From assembly GCA_964489125.1 (NCBI GenBank), contig CAZAXY010000044.1:1-26201 (forward strand): DNA of 26,201 nt, read 5' to 3'. The position numbers and the translations under genes are program-made. The notes under the pieces were generated by a model. It saw only the letters and a list, made by a program, of their open reading frames with translations, made no database searches and was not told where the DNA came from. Numbering within the stretch: position 1 is the first letter of the stretch; every line of letters starts with the position of its first letter. This document shows positions 1 to 7,426 of this stretch, piece by piece. The stretch is from GYS-P2D sp964489125 (GTDB lineage: Bacteria; Bacteroidota; Bacteroidia; Chitinophagales; Saprospiraceae).

Positions 1-1
1 A

Positions 2-142
2 GATGTTATAGCTAATCTGTCATATTATTATGAAGAGGCGTCTCCTACTTTTTCTCAGAGCATGAAAGACCTGATTAAGAAGATTATTGACAAGGAGACA
101 AATCAATTCCTGTTATCACGATACGCCAGCTATAATGATTGA
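2..142 (+). CDS. C-terminal end of an unidentified protein (5' truncated by window)
   Basis: An open frame enters from the left edge and encodes 46 residues before TGA at 140-142. The visible tail contains a tyrosine run (SYYYEEA), then a Lys/Ile-rich segment (MKDLIKKIIDKE) that would form an amphipathic helix, and ends RYASYND. I do not recognise the family. It converges on the DnaE2-like gene, whose stop codon is 60 bp away, and no clear terminator hairpin is visible between them. The reading frame is open from the edge and is the only plausible one here, but a 46-codon frame alone is weak evidence. Confidence 0.5.
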   Translation, partial: DVIANLSYYYEEASPTFSQSMKDLIKKIIDKETNQFLLSRYASYND

Positions 143-202
143 TCTAATGTGATGATGTTTAGTCATTTTCGATACCTTGAGTAGGGCGCAATAACAGACG
201 TA

Positions 203-3200
203 TTATGTTGCTTTTAGTGTTTTCCTCCGACGACTGCTGAATGACCTACCATTGATCTGATAGCTTTTTTCATTAAATCGTGGATCGGTGATATACGAGA
301 GTTTTTCCATCTTGCTAACCTCCATACTATAAAAGCCGAATTCTTCTACGACCTTGCCTGTGATCTGATATACACCTCGACCTCTAAATGGATAATCCCG
401 AGCTACATTAGGGAAGTGTGTCGTATCAATGAAGTAGCCCGCTCGATCTATGAATGTGCCAAAGTTCATCCGCTTGCCACTCTTGGTTCCAGTATCTTTG
501 ACCGTGATCAAGTATCCAGTCATAGATATCGTCTGATTACAGTACTTAACCATATCGCTAGCCAGGATATCAGATATAGGCTCATCAGAATCAATCAACT
601 CAAATGGGCTGCATAGCGGAAATCCTAATAGCTCAATCTGATCAAAGGCTTCCTCATGCTCTTCTAACTCCAGCGAAGGCAACTGATATTCTTTAGGTTG
701 CCGCTTGAAGAGCTTGGTCTGTTGTTGCTCAGTATTTTTGGATTTATTGAGGAGTTGATGTGCCTTCCACAGTAATTCTTTCTTTTGCTTACCAGTAAAT
801 CTAAATGCATTGACACGGATTAGCGCACACAACTGCTCCAAGCCAATACCTGTGCGCTCGACAAAGTCTATCAAATTCTCATAAGCCCCTGAAGCCTGTC
901 GGACCTCCACCACCTTCTTGACGAAATCTGACTCTATCCCATGGACAAAGCCCATACCTACATAGATGTCCTTGCCATCGATATGACAGATATAGTCACT
1001 CCTATTGACACAAGGAGGATGTATTGTGCCTCCTCTCATGCGGGCCTCGTGGATATACAGCTCTGGACGATAGAAGCCGCCACCATTGTTGATCGTAGCC
1101 ACCATATACTCCAGTGGATAGTGCGCCTTGAGATATAAACTCTGATAGCTCTCCACCGCATAGGATGCTGAGTGCCCCTTAGCAAATGCATATCCAGCGA
1201 AGCTCTCAATCTGTCGCCATACCTCTGATGTGAGCTTATCATCATAACCTTTATCACGGCAGTTACTAAAGAACTTATCTCGCACTCGGTCAAACTCCGC
1301 TCGGGAGCGATACTTGCCAGACATCCCCCGACGCAGAACATCTGCCTCACCGAGTGTCAGTCCAGCAAAATAGTGCGCTACCTTAATAACATCTTCTTGA
1401 TAGACCATAATACCATAGGTGTCTGGCATGATATCCCAAAGCACAGGATGGGCCTCCTTGCGCTTCTCTGGATTGCGCTCTCTTAGGATATACTCCCTCA
1501 TCATACCCGACTGCGCCACGCCTGGGCGGATAATAGAACTGGCTGCTACTAATCCCAGATAGTGATCCACCCGAAGCTTCTTGAGAAGCATCCGCATAGC
1601 TGGTGACTCTACATAGAAGCATCCGATGGCCTTACCATCTCTGAGAAGAGTCTTGACACGATCATCCTGCTTGAAGCGCTTAAGGTCATGGATATCTATT
1701 AGGTCATGAGTAGGGTTGTTTTCACGGACCAGTCTCAAACCATCCTTGATCTTGGCAAGACCCCGCTGACCTAAGATGTCAAACTTATACAATCCCACAT
1801 CCTCAGCAATCACCATGTCAAACTGTGTCGTAGGAAATCCCTTAGGAGGAACAAATGTGGTCGTATAATACTGTATGGGCCGTTCGGAGATGATGATGCC
1901 CGCCGCATGTACACTTAAGTGACTCGGCAGGCCCTGCAACAGACTGGCATACTTGATGACCAGCTGTGATAGACTGTCCAACTGCTTATATACTGGTTTG
2001 CCTCTGATGATATGATCTAACTCTTCCTTAGGCAATCCGAAGACTTTGCCCAGCTCTCGCACTGCCGCCCGAAACTGAAACGTATTGTACGTAGCTAACA
2101 ATGCGGTATGAGGAAAGCGATCAAAAATGTATTGAGTCACATCGTTGCGATCCTTCCACGAGAAGTCTATATCAAAGTCAGGTGGGTTCTCACGATATAG
2201 ATTAATGAATCGCTCAAAGTATAAATCCAGCTCTATAGGATCTACGTCGGTAATCCGAAGTAGATAGGCCACGATACTATTGGCTCCACTCCCACGGCCC
2301 ACATAGAAGTACCCTCTATTACGAGCATAACTCGTGATATCCCAGTTGATCAAAAAATAGGAGACGAAGTCCTTCTCAATGATGATGTTAAGTTCCTTTT
2401 CAATCCTCGAGATGATCTCATCTGTAGGTGTAGGATATCGGTACCGCAGATTATCACGACACAGCCGACGGATCAACTTAACATCTTTGGCTACTGAGCC
2501 CGTGAAGGTCTTCTGATTCTTAGGACTACCCCTGTCAAAATCAAAAGATATGGAACAGTTATCTAATAGCTTCTGCGTATTCTGGATGAGCTGAACATGA
2601 TCGAGATAGCGACCTATGAGCTCATCCCTATCCAAGAAAAAATCTCTATCCGAAGCATAATCCTCTGCAGTGACCTTAGTATATATGGTGTTGAGATCTA
2701 TGGCTCGCAGTAGCTTATGGAGGCTGTAGTCTGAGCGACTCCTAAATGTAGCGGACTCCAGCATCACCATGCAATCCCTCGATATGGTATGTCCCAGTTT
2801 GATCTTATTGAGTTGATCACTCCTGACGCCGACGTACTCATATGATCTCAGGGCCCGCTGTGGGATATTGTCAAGAGGGTAGATCACATAACAATGTTGC
2901 CACTGTGGTGGCTCTATGGGTATCGGGATATCTTCCTGATTAAGATAACCACTGAGGTAGGTATTGATCTCCTCAAAGCCCTGATTATCCTGAGCAATAG
3001 CAACATATAACTGCTTAATGCCATGGCGAAAGTCTATACCCACTATCGGCTTGATACCATACCGTGGGGCTAGCCTGATAAAGTTGAGGCAGCCCGAGGT
3101 ATTGTTGATATCCGTCAGTGCTATACGCTTATAGCCTTTTTCTACTGCCAGTTCTAATAACTGCTCGGGTTTGATTAGGCCATAGCGCAGGCTATAACAA

Positions 3201-3235
3201 CTATGTGTGTTGAGATAAATGGTACTTGTATTTAT
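203..3235 (-). CDS. dnaE2: DnaE2-like (error-prone type) DNA polymerase III alpha subunit
   Basis: C-family DNA polymerase of about 1,005-1,010 residues, the length of DnaE2/ImuC rather than replicative DnaE. Visible parts: a PHP domain at the N-terminus (LNTHSCYSLRYG, then ALTDINNTSG), a palm with GRGSGAN near residue 310 and PDFDIDF near 350 (two catalytic Asp), the third Asp in KFDILG near 480, a helix-hairpin-helix region, a beta-clamp-like motif QTKLF, and a C-terminal OB fold after which the protein stops. The PHP metal ligands look eroded (HSC and DIN), suggesting no proofreading. The first GTG (3043) would delete the start of the PHP domain. Homologous sequence continues upstream to ATT (3220) or ATA (3235), and AGGAAA lies just before the ATA, so I extend to 3235. 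Last gene of the mutagenesis cassette; probably translesion synthesis with the Y-family polymerase. Confidence 0.85.
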   Translation of the reverse strand: MNTSTIYLNTHSCYSLRYGLIKPEQLLELAVEKGYKRIALTDINNTSGCLNFIRLAPRYGIKPIVGIDFRHGIKQLYVAIAQDNQGFEEINTYLSGYLNQEDIPIPIEPPQWQHCYVIYPLDNIPQRALRSYEYVGVRSDQLNKIKLGHTISRDCMVMLESATFRSRSDYSLHKLLRAIDLNTIYTKVTAEDYASDRDFFLDRDELIGRYLDHVQLIQNTQKLLDNCSISFDFDRGSPKNQKTFTGSVAKDVKLIRRLCRDNLRYRYPTPTDEIISRIEKELNIIIEKDFVSYFLINWDITSYARNRGYFYVGRGSGANSIVAYLLRITDVDPIELDLYFERFINLYRENPPDFDIDFSWKDRNDVTQYIFDRFPHTALLATYNTFQFRAAVRELGKVFGLPKEELDHIIRGKPVYKQLDSLSQLVIKYASLLQGLPSHLSVHAAGIIISERPIQYYTTTFVPPKGFPTTQFDMVIAEDVGLYKFDILGQRGLAKIKDGLRLVRENNPTHDLIDIHDLKRFKQDDRVKTLLRDGKAIGCFYVESPAMRMLLKKLRVDHYLGLVAASSIIRPGVAQSGMMREYILRERNPEKRKEAHPVLWDIMPDTYGIMVYQEDVIKVAHYFAGLTLGEADVLRRGMSGKYRSRAEFDRVRDKFFSNCRDKGYDDKLTSEVWRQIESFAGYAFAKGHSASYAVESYQSLYLKAHYPLEYMVATINNGGGFYRPELYIHEARMRGGTIHPPCVNRSDYICHIDGKDIYVGMGFVHGIESDFVKKVVEVRQASGAYENLIDFVERTGIGLEQLCALIRVNAFRFTGKQKKELLWKAHQLLNKSKNTEQQQTKLFKRQPKEYQLPSLELEEHEEAFDQIELLGFPLCSPFELIDSDEPISDILASDMVKYCNQTISMTGYLITVKDTGTKSGKRMNFGTFIDRAGYFIDTTHFPNVARDYPFRGRGVYQITGKVVEEFGFYSMEVSKMEKLSYITDPRFNEKSYQINGRSFSSRRRKTLKAT

Positions 3236-3283
3236 GGGTTTCCTAAAAAATAAAAGCTTCTGCTGACGTGAGAAGGGCGACTA

Positions 3284-4165
3284 CTAGAAAAGGGTGCCCT
3301 GCTGGTCTATAGGCGGCTCCTTGTTCTTGGACTTATTAGCTTTAGGTTCGGTGTTCTTCCGCTTGCGAGCTTGCGTCATGCCCATGCCCTCAAGCTTAAG
3401 CTCTTGGTACAGCTCATAATCATATTCAGGATAGATCCGCTCACCCATCGGCTCAAGCAAGAATGGATCTTTAATTTTAGGGCTCTTAATCCTTGGTGAT
3501 ATCGGGTATGCATTCATCTCTTCGGCAGGATAGGGCTGTAAGAGATCTGTCACTTCACCTAAAGGCAGGTCTCCATCCAACCACTCTTGCTCATGCTGCT
3601 CAGAAAGTATCACAGGAGAACGGTGATGGCCGACCTTTTGTAAGAGATCATTGGCTACCGTAGTAATAATCGAAAAGGATTGTATCAGCTCTCCCGTCTC
3701 CTTATTAGTCCATACATCCCAGATACCGGCAAGGGCAAAAGGGCGCTGACCATCTCGCATATAGATTAGGTATGGCCTGTTCAGGCGGTCTTTCTTAGAG
3801 CCTTCGATGATGCCATCGACAATCACTAAGCATCGCTTATATCGGATCGCATGCCTAAAGGCGGGCTTATTGATGATGCCCATGGCTCCCCGATATTGCG
3901 GATCATCGGCTTTGTTGTGATCGCCCTCAGATCGAGCATTAAAGAGGTACATCTGCTTCTTAGCCCAAAAAGGGGTCATCCCAAATCGGAACAACTGCAA
4001 CTGATCAGGAAACTCATTAGTGATCACCGGAGCATAATCCCCAATAGAGACATTAGGGTTGGGATCAAAAGCAGCAGGATCAAACAATCCCTCAGGCAAT
4101 GGCTTAGTCCTAAATCTCTTCTGGATGGTCTTAAGCTTTGATATGACTACGTAGCGTCCGCACAT
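3284..4165 (-). CDS. yedK: SRAP-domain protein (YedK/HMCES type), abasic-site DNA-protein crosslink protein
   Basis: A 293-residue protein beginning MCGRY. In this family the initiator Met is removed and Cys2 forms a thiazolidine crosslink with abasic sites in single-stranded DNA. The other family signatures are in order: NARSEG near residue 77, a VDGIIEGSK segment carrying the conserved Glu, and HHRSPVIL near 180 with the active-site His. The C-terminal 50 residues are Lys-rich and low complexity (KRKNTEPKANKSKNKE), a tail beyond the usual SRAP core. It lies 48-63 bp upstream of the DnaE2-like gene on the same strand, so co-expression with the translesion polymerase is likely. The SRAP assignment is secure; the role in abasic-site shielding during damage tolerance is known from the family. 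Confidence 0.93.
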   Translation of the reverse strand: MCGRYVVISKLKTIQKRFRTKPLPEGLFDPAAFDPNPNVSIGDYAPVITNEFPDQLQLFRFGMTPFWAKKQMYLFNARSEGDHNKADDPQYRGAMGIINKPAFRHAIRYKRCLVIVDGIIEGSKKDRLNRPYLIYMRDGQRPFALAGIWDVWTNKETGELIQSFSIITTVANDLLQKVGHHRSPVILSEQHEQEWLDGDLPLGEVTDLLQPYPAEEMNAYPISPRIKSPKIKDPFLLEPMGERIYPEYDYELYQELKLEGMGMTQARKRKNTEPKANKSKNKEPPIDQQGTLF

Positions 4166-4177
4166 GGTATATAGTAA

Positions 4178-4204
4178 CGAGTTTGTGAGTTAAGAGTGTT
4201 GAGG
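4178..4204. repeat. GAGT-rich flank 3' of the S23 gene (inverted partner at 4566-4592)
   Basis: Plus-strand sequence starting CGAGTTTGTGAGTTAAGAGT carries three GAGT words. Its minus-strand counterpart on the other side of the S23 gene begins with the same CGAGTTT heptamer followed by AGT and GAGT words at similar spacing. The similarity is imperfect, so the boundary of any element is approximate. Confidence 0.35.
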
Positions 4205-4208
4205 TTTA

Positions 4209-4559
4209 TTAAGTAATCGACTTTATCAATCCACGTATCATCTTCGATATTTCATCGGCCTTGTCTCTTAGCTCTTGACATATCCCTACTTCAAGATAAT
4301 CCAATCTTTCAGCTAAATACAGCATTGACTTTACCTCCGCTGACGATGCTTTAGCGATGTACAAGAATCTGACGAATTCCTTATTTGTATTCCTATCAAA
4401 GCCTTCAGCAATATTGTTTGAAATCGATACCGCAGCTCGTTGTATCTGATCTTTAAATCCAAAATCCTTCAATTTAGCAAGTTGCTGATAAATAGTGACA
4501 GCCAAATCTTGTGCTTTTTGCCATACTATCAACTCTTCAAAACTCTTTATACTTGCCAT
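4209..4559 (-). CDS. S23 / 23S rRNA intervening-sequence four-helix-bundle protein
   Basis: A 116-residue, all-helical protein of the four-helix-bundle (23S rRNA IVS-encoded) family. Diagnostic stretches are FEELIVWQKAQDLA at the N-terminus, QIQRAAVSISNNIAEG near residues 39-54, and FVRFLYIAKASSAEVKSML near 64-82. The molecular function of the family is unknown; members occur inside 23S rRNA genes and as dispersed genes in Bacteroidota. No rRNA sequence surrounds it here. It separates the Y-family polymerase from the SRAP gene, and its flanks are short GAGT-rich segments in inverted orientation, so it looks like an inserted cassette rather than an original part of the operon. Confidence 0.9.
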   Translation of the reverse strand: MASIKSFEELIVWQKAQDLAVTIYQQLAKLKDFGFKDQIQRAAVSISNNIAEGFDRNTNKEFVRFLYIAKASSAEVKSMLYLAERLDYLEVGICQELRDKADEISKMIRGLIKSIT

Positions 4560-4565
4560 ACTTAC

Positions 4566-4592
4566 TTTTTCAACTCAATACTAATAAACTCG
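4566..4592. repeat. GAGT-rich flank 5' of the S23 gene (inverted partner of 4178-4204)
   Basis: On the minus strand this reads CGAGTTTATTAGTATTGAGT, sharing CGAGTTT and the following AGT/GAGT words with the downstream flank in inverted orientation. Further upstream on the same strand (4600-4632) more GAGT words occur (GAGTGACGAGTAAGT), so the leader of the S23 gene is a cluster of short degenerate repeats. Confidence 0.35.
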
Positions 4593-4638
4593 CCACTAAA
4601 TGCTCGGTACTGACTTACTCGTCACTCGCTCCTAATTA

Positions 4639-5856
4639 TCACTGATGCCTATGCGCCAATAGTGGCGGCGGCTCTCCCGTAAATGGGTTGCGCCGTCCGA
4701 TAGTCCTAGCATTCATGCCCTCGGCCCTCATCACAGCACGATCACCAAACCGGTCTCTGATACGATCCATAGCCTGGTAGAGGCTGATGATCTCCTCACT
4801 ATCCTCAAAGAGATTCATCTGATAGTTGCCGCCAACTAATCCACTAAATCGAACTCCCACCAATCTCACCAACAGCCTGCGATTGTATAATCGATTGAAT
4901 AGATCCTTAACCATTGGGATGATGATATGGTCTGCTGATGAGTATGGTATCCTACTCTGCAGCGTCTGTGTCTGAAAATCCGAGTAGCGCAACTTAACAG
5001 TTATCACAGAAGTCAACTTCTGCCCTCTACGCAACTGAAAAGCCAAGTTCTCCGCCATAGCCAAGAGTATAGACTTAAGCTTAGCGACATCAATCGTATC
5101 CTTATCAAAGGTGCGCTCCGTGGAGATAGACTTACGCTCATTGTAAGGAATAACAGGAGTGTTGTCGATCCCATTGGATTTCTTCCATAGGGTGACGCCA
5201 TTCTTGCCAAACACATTTTGCATCATCTCGATCGGCATCTCCTGTATCGTGCCGATCTGCTTAAGACCCAAATGGCAAAGCATCTGATAGGTTTTATCGC
5301 CCACCATAGGAATTTTACGCACAGACAGTGGCGCAAGAAATGGCTTCTCGGTTCCGCTCTCCACATTTAGCTCATTGTTAGGCTTGGCGAGGCCTGTTGC
5401 CACCTTAGAGACTGTCTTGTTAATGGACATGCCAAAAGATAGTGGCAGGTGTGTCTCCTTGAGGATGCGATGACGCAACTCGCTAGCATACTTCAGGCAG
5501 CCAAAATACTTATCCATACCACTGAGATCCAGATAAAACTCGTCTATAGATGACTTCTCGTAGACAGGCACATACTCCTTAATGATATCCGTGACCATCT
5601 GCGAAAACTTAGAGTACGTCCCACTATTCCCCCTGATAATTACCGCATCGGGACAGAGCTGACGGGCCAATCGCATCGGCATCGCCGAGCGCACCCCAAA
5701 AGCTCTCGCCTCATAACTACATGAAGCCACAACGCCCCGATCGCTAGTGCCGCCGATGAGCACGGGACGGTTCTTGAGTCGACTATCGAGGAGTCGCTCG
5801 CACGAGACAAAGAAGGTATCTAAGTCTATATGTACTATGCTACGTTGGGTGTTCAT
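4639..5856 (-). CDS. dinB: Y-family translesion DNA polymerase (DinB/Pol IV-like)
   Basis: A 405-residue Y-family polymerase. The palm carries DLDTFF with Asp11 and the SIDEFYLDLSG motif with Asp105/Glu106, the metal-binding catalytic residues. The finger region has SYEARAFGVRSAM, and a helix-hairpin-helix follows (KIPMVGDKT near 181-188). The little-finger domain ends with QMNLF at 346-350, a good match to the beta-clamp-binding consensus, so it should engage the sliding clamp. The role is error-prone bypass of damaged template bases. It lies between the repressor and the SRAP/DnaE2-like genes, but RAYT and S23 elements now separate it from both neighbours, so it may need its own promoter in 5857-5994. 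Pol IV versus Pol V/ImuB subtype is not settled by eye. Confidence 0.93.
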   Translation of the reverse strand: MNTQRSIVHIDLDTFFVSCERLLDSRLKNRPVLIGGTSDRGVVASCSYEARAFGVRSAMPMRLARQLCPDAVIIRGNSGTYSKFSQMVTDIIKEYVPVYEKSSIDEFYLDLSGMDKYFGCLKYASELRHRILKETHLPLSFGMSINKTVSKVATGLAKPNNELNVESGTEKPFLAPLSVRKIPMVGDKTYQMLCHLGLKQIGTIQEMPIEMMQNVFGKNGVTLWKKSNGIDNTPVIPYNERKSISTERTFDKDTIDVAKLKSILLAMAENLAFQLRRGQKLTSVITVKLRYSDFQTQTLQSRIPYSSADHIIIPMVKDLFNRLYNRRLLVRLVGVRFSGLVGGNYQMNLFEDSEEIISLYQAMDRIRDRFGDRAVMRAEGMNARTIGRRNPFTGEPPPLLAHRHQ

Positions 5857-5896
5857 TTAGATTATCATTCTCACATTAGGTCAGTTGGTTGATACC

Positions 5897-5962
5897 ACGA
5901 AATCTTCTTTGCGTTCTCTGTGGCTCTGTGCGACATTTATTTCTCGCTAAGGCGTGAAATAA
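5897..5962. repeat. Intergenic repeat remnant with hairpin
   Basis: On the minus strand the segment reads as degenerate CACAGAG/CGCAAAG-type words, a low-complexity intergenic pattern I associate with dispersed Bacteroidota repeats. It ends in a hairpin at 5937-5962 with arms TTATTTC and GAAATAA, an inner CGC/GCG pair and loop TAAG. It lies upstream of the Y-family polymerase and beside the RAYT element. No other copy is visible in the window, so the repeat assignment rests on general familiarity. Confidence 0.35.
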
Positions 5963-5994
5963 GTCTTGTGGCATAAGAAAGAAACACTCTTTAC

Positions 5995-6060
5995 AACCCT
6001 GAAAGGGTGACACTACTATAGAACTCACCGATTATTAAAGGGTAGAATCCCGAAGGGATG
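5995..6060. repeat. REP-like double-hairpin module, left of RAYT transposase
   Basis: Two short hairpins joined by about 35 bp: AACCCTGAAAGGGTGA at 5995-6010 (stem ACCCT/AGGGT) and AATCCCGAAGGGATG at 6046-6060 (stem ATCCC/GGGAT), both with GAA at the turn. The linker starts CACTACTATAGAA. The same module occurs inverted at 6534-6599. Paired hairpins around a Y1 transposase are typical of REP/BIME elements and of IS200/IS605 ends. Confidence 0.8.
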
Positions 6061-6068
6061 GCATAAGT

Positions 6069-6518
6069 CTATCCGATATAACGCTCATCATATGCTATGT
6101 CAAAATGCTGCAATAGATCTATATATTCCTCTTTAAAACTCCGCTTTTGATGATGTCGCTCTTGATCCTGTATGTAGCGATATATTTTTGACAATTGTGA
6201 ATCACTATAGCTAAATGCACCATAGCCTGTTTGCCATTCAAATCGATTTCTAATCCATTTTTTTTCGGTTATAAATTTCGATGAGTTGTTCTTGATATCA
6301 CGTACTATATCAGATAGAGCAATTGAAGGCTTCATGCCTAATAAAATGTGTACATGATCAGCTACACCATTTACAATGATTGATTTATGTCCCTTCGCAG
6401 AAATTATTCCTGAGATATAGCTAAATAATTCCTTTCTCCAATCTGGACTTAATAGGGCCTGACGGCCCTTGACGGAGAAAACAACATGTATGTACAATTG
6501 TGAATAGGTACCTCCCAT
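6069..6518 (-). CDS. IS200-like Y1 (HUH) transposase, RAYT-type
   Basis: A 149-residue single-domain transposase. It opens SQLYIHVVFSVKGRQ, the usual beta strand of the family. The metal-binding HUH motif is His55-Val-His57 in DHVHILL. The probable nucleophile is Tyr115 in YRYIQDQE, aligned by the family pattern of a Tyr ahead of an NQ-like pair. The length and the FEWQTGYGAFSYS block match the intact Bacteroidota members often annotated IS200/IS605 or REP-associated tyrosine transposase. No TnpB partner is present. It lies between the repressor and the Y-family polymerase and is flanked by REP-like hairpins, suggesting single-strand DNA processing of those repeats. The gene appears full length and unbroken. 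Confidence 0.93.
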   Translation of the reverse strand: MGGTYSQLYIHVVFSVKGRQALLSPDWRKELFSYISGIISAKGHKSIIVNGVADHVHILLGMKPSIALSDIVRDIKNNSSKFITEKKWIRNRFEWQTGYGAFSYSDSQLSKIYRYIQDQERHHQKRSFKEEYIDLLQHFDIAYDERYIG

Positions 6519-6533
6519 TTGGAATATTTTATA

Positions 6534-6599
6534 TCACCCTTTCAGGGTTATTATGCTTTATTTCTGATGATTCTATAATAATGTCATCCCTTCGGGATT
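6534..6599. repeat. REP-like double-hairpin module, right of RAYT transposase (inverted)
   Basis: Inverted counterpart of the left module: TCACCCTTTCAGGGTT at 6534-6549 and CATCCCTTCGGGATT at 6585-6599, separated by a linker whose minus strand reads CATTATTATAGAA, closely matching the left linker. The two hairpin types are in swapped order relative to a simple inverted repeat. The last hairpin ends 3 bp from the repressor stop codon (6603-6605), so it could also act as the repressor's transcription terminator. Confidence 0.8.
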
Positions 6600-6602
6600 G
6601 CT

Positions 6603-7382
6603 TCAACTCTTCAATTTATCCACATCAGCCTTAAGCTGCATGACGATCTGGCTGAGTTGCTGTATATCTGACTCTTGCTTCTCCTCTTCATTAGGTAGGC
6701 TAAAACTAATATATGCCAGACTGCGCCATACTTCTATTAGCCCACTGGTCGCTAAGCGATAAGGCTCATATAATAGGTTGTCAGATTTCAATAATAGGTT
6801 CCGACCTTCCTCTTTATATACTCGCTTGTAAACGAGGCCTTGAGACTGTGTGATGAGAATATGGCTCTCGCCATCCTTGATGGTATCCCAGTTTTCTATA
6901 TACTCACAGATGACATAGCTGCCGTCAGGTATCGGCAGCATGCTATCTCCCTCAATCTGAAAGAGTCGATAACTCTTGTCAGGATATAGCTCTGGTAGCG
7001 GCAAGGTAAACTTGGGTAAGTCTCGGATGTAATCAGGGTCAGCATATCCGTGAGTGTAGCCGGCACGAGCGCTGACTGGCACTACGGATATCTGCTCCTG
7101 ATCTTGCTGGTCTATTACAATAGGGAGTATTCTCAAGGTTTTTCCCTTAGTATCTACTTGTGGCGCATCGAGGCCAATACTCAGATCTTGATTGATCAGT
7201 TGATCCAACGACAACTCAAAGAGGTAAGCCATCTTCTGTATCGTCTCAATCTTAGGCTCAGCACGCTGCTCCTCATACGCTCCGATAATCGATCGTGTGA
7301 GCCCCAAGCGCTCTGCCAGATCCGACTGTGTGAAACCTCGCTGCTTCCGTAGATACTTTATATTCTGATTAACATAACTCAT
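6603..7382 (-). CDS. XRE-S24 self-cleaving repressor (LexA-like)
   Basis: A 259-residue regulator with an N-terminal XRE helix-turn-helix (residues 5-60, TQSDLAERLGLTRSIIGAYE) and a C-terminal S24 peptidase fold. All three elements of LexA/CI-type autocleavage are visible: a scissile Ala107-Gly108 bond (VSARAGYTHGY), nucleophile Ser147 in GDSM, and Lys186 in GLVYKRVY. The last 30 residues are a predicted coiled coil (QQLSQIVMQLKADVDKLK), which could mediate dimerisation. In the family, RecA filaments promote self-cleavage and derepression. It heads the mutagenesis cassette on the same strand, and two palindromes lie directly upstream of its start, consistent with autoregulation. The direct role as SOS repressor of this cassette is inferred from position and motifs. 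Confidence 0.9.
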   Translation of the reverse strand: MSYVNQNIKYLRKQRGFTQSDLAERLGLTRSIIGAYEEQRAEPKIETIQKMAYLFELSLDQLINQDLSIGLDAPQVDTKGKTLRILPIVIDQQDQEQISVVPVSARAGYTHGYADPDYIRDLPKFTLPLPELYPDKSYRLFQIEGDSMLPIPDGSYVICEYIENWDTIKDGESHILITQSQGLVYKRVYKEEGRNLLLKSDNLLYEPYRLATSGLIEVWRSLAYISFSLPNEEEKQESDIQQLSQIVMQLKADVDKLKS

Positions 7383-7410
7383 GACAAAACGAATATATTA
7401 CTAATTTATT

Positions 7411-7420
7411 TAGCATGCTA
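7411..7420. promoter_or_regulatory. Putative operator 1 of the XRE-S24 repressor
   Basis: Perfect 10-bp palindrome TAGCATGCTA, 28 bp upstream of the repressor start and about 80 bp upstream of the divergent reductase gene. It shares the TAGCA half-site with operator 2, and the two centres are about 18-19 bp apart. Binding is inferred. Confidence 0.55.
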
Positions 7421-7426
7421 CTATAT

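Noticed and set aside
3041..3043. GTG as the start of the DnaE2-like protein
   Set aside because: It falls inside the PHP domain (IKPIVGIDF) with clearly homologous sequence continuing upstream.
3851..4141. 96-codon plus-strand open frame opposite the SRAP gene
   Set aside because: Antisense to conserved SRAP motifs with no domain of its own.
4474..4488. TTAGCAAGTTGCTGA, one mismatch from the repressor operator dyad
   Set aside because: It lies inside the S23 coding sequence, which encodes conserved residues there; likely chance.
4209..4559. S23 gene as a sign of a 23S rRNA gene
   Set aside because: No rRNA sequence surrounds it; the flanks are protein-coding genes of the repair cassette.
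5995..6599. Hairpin repeats as a CRISPR array
   Set aside because: Only two copies per side, in inverted orientation and with no regular unique spacers; they belong to the RAYT unit.
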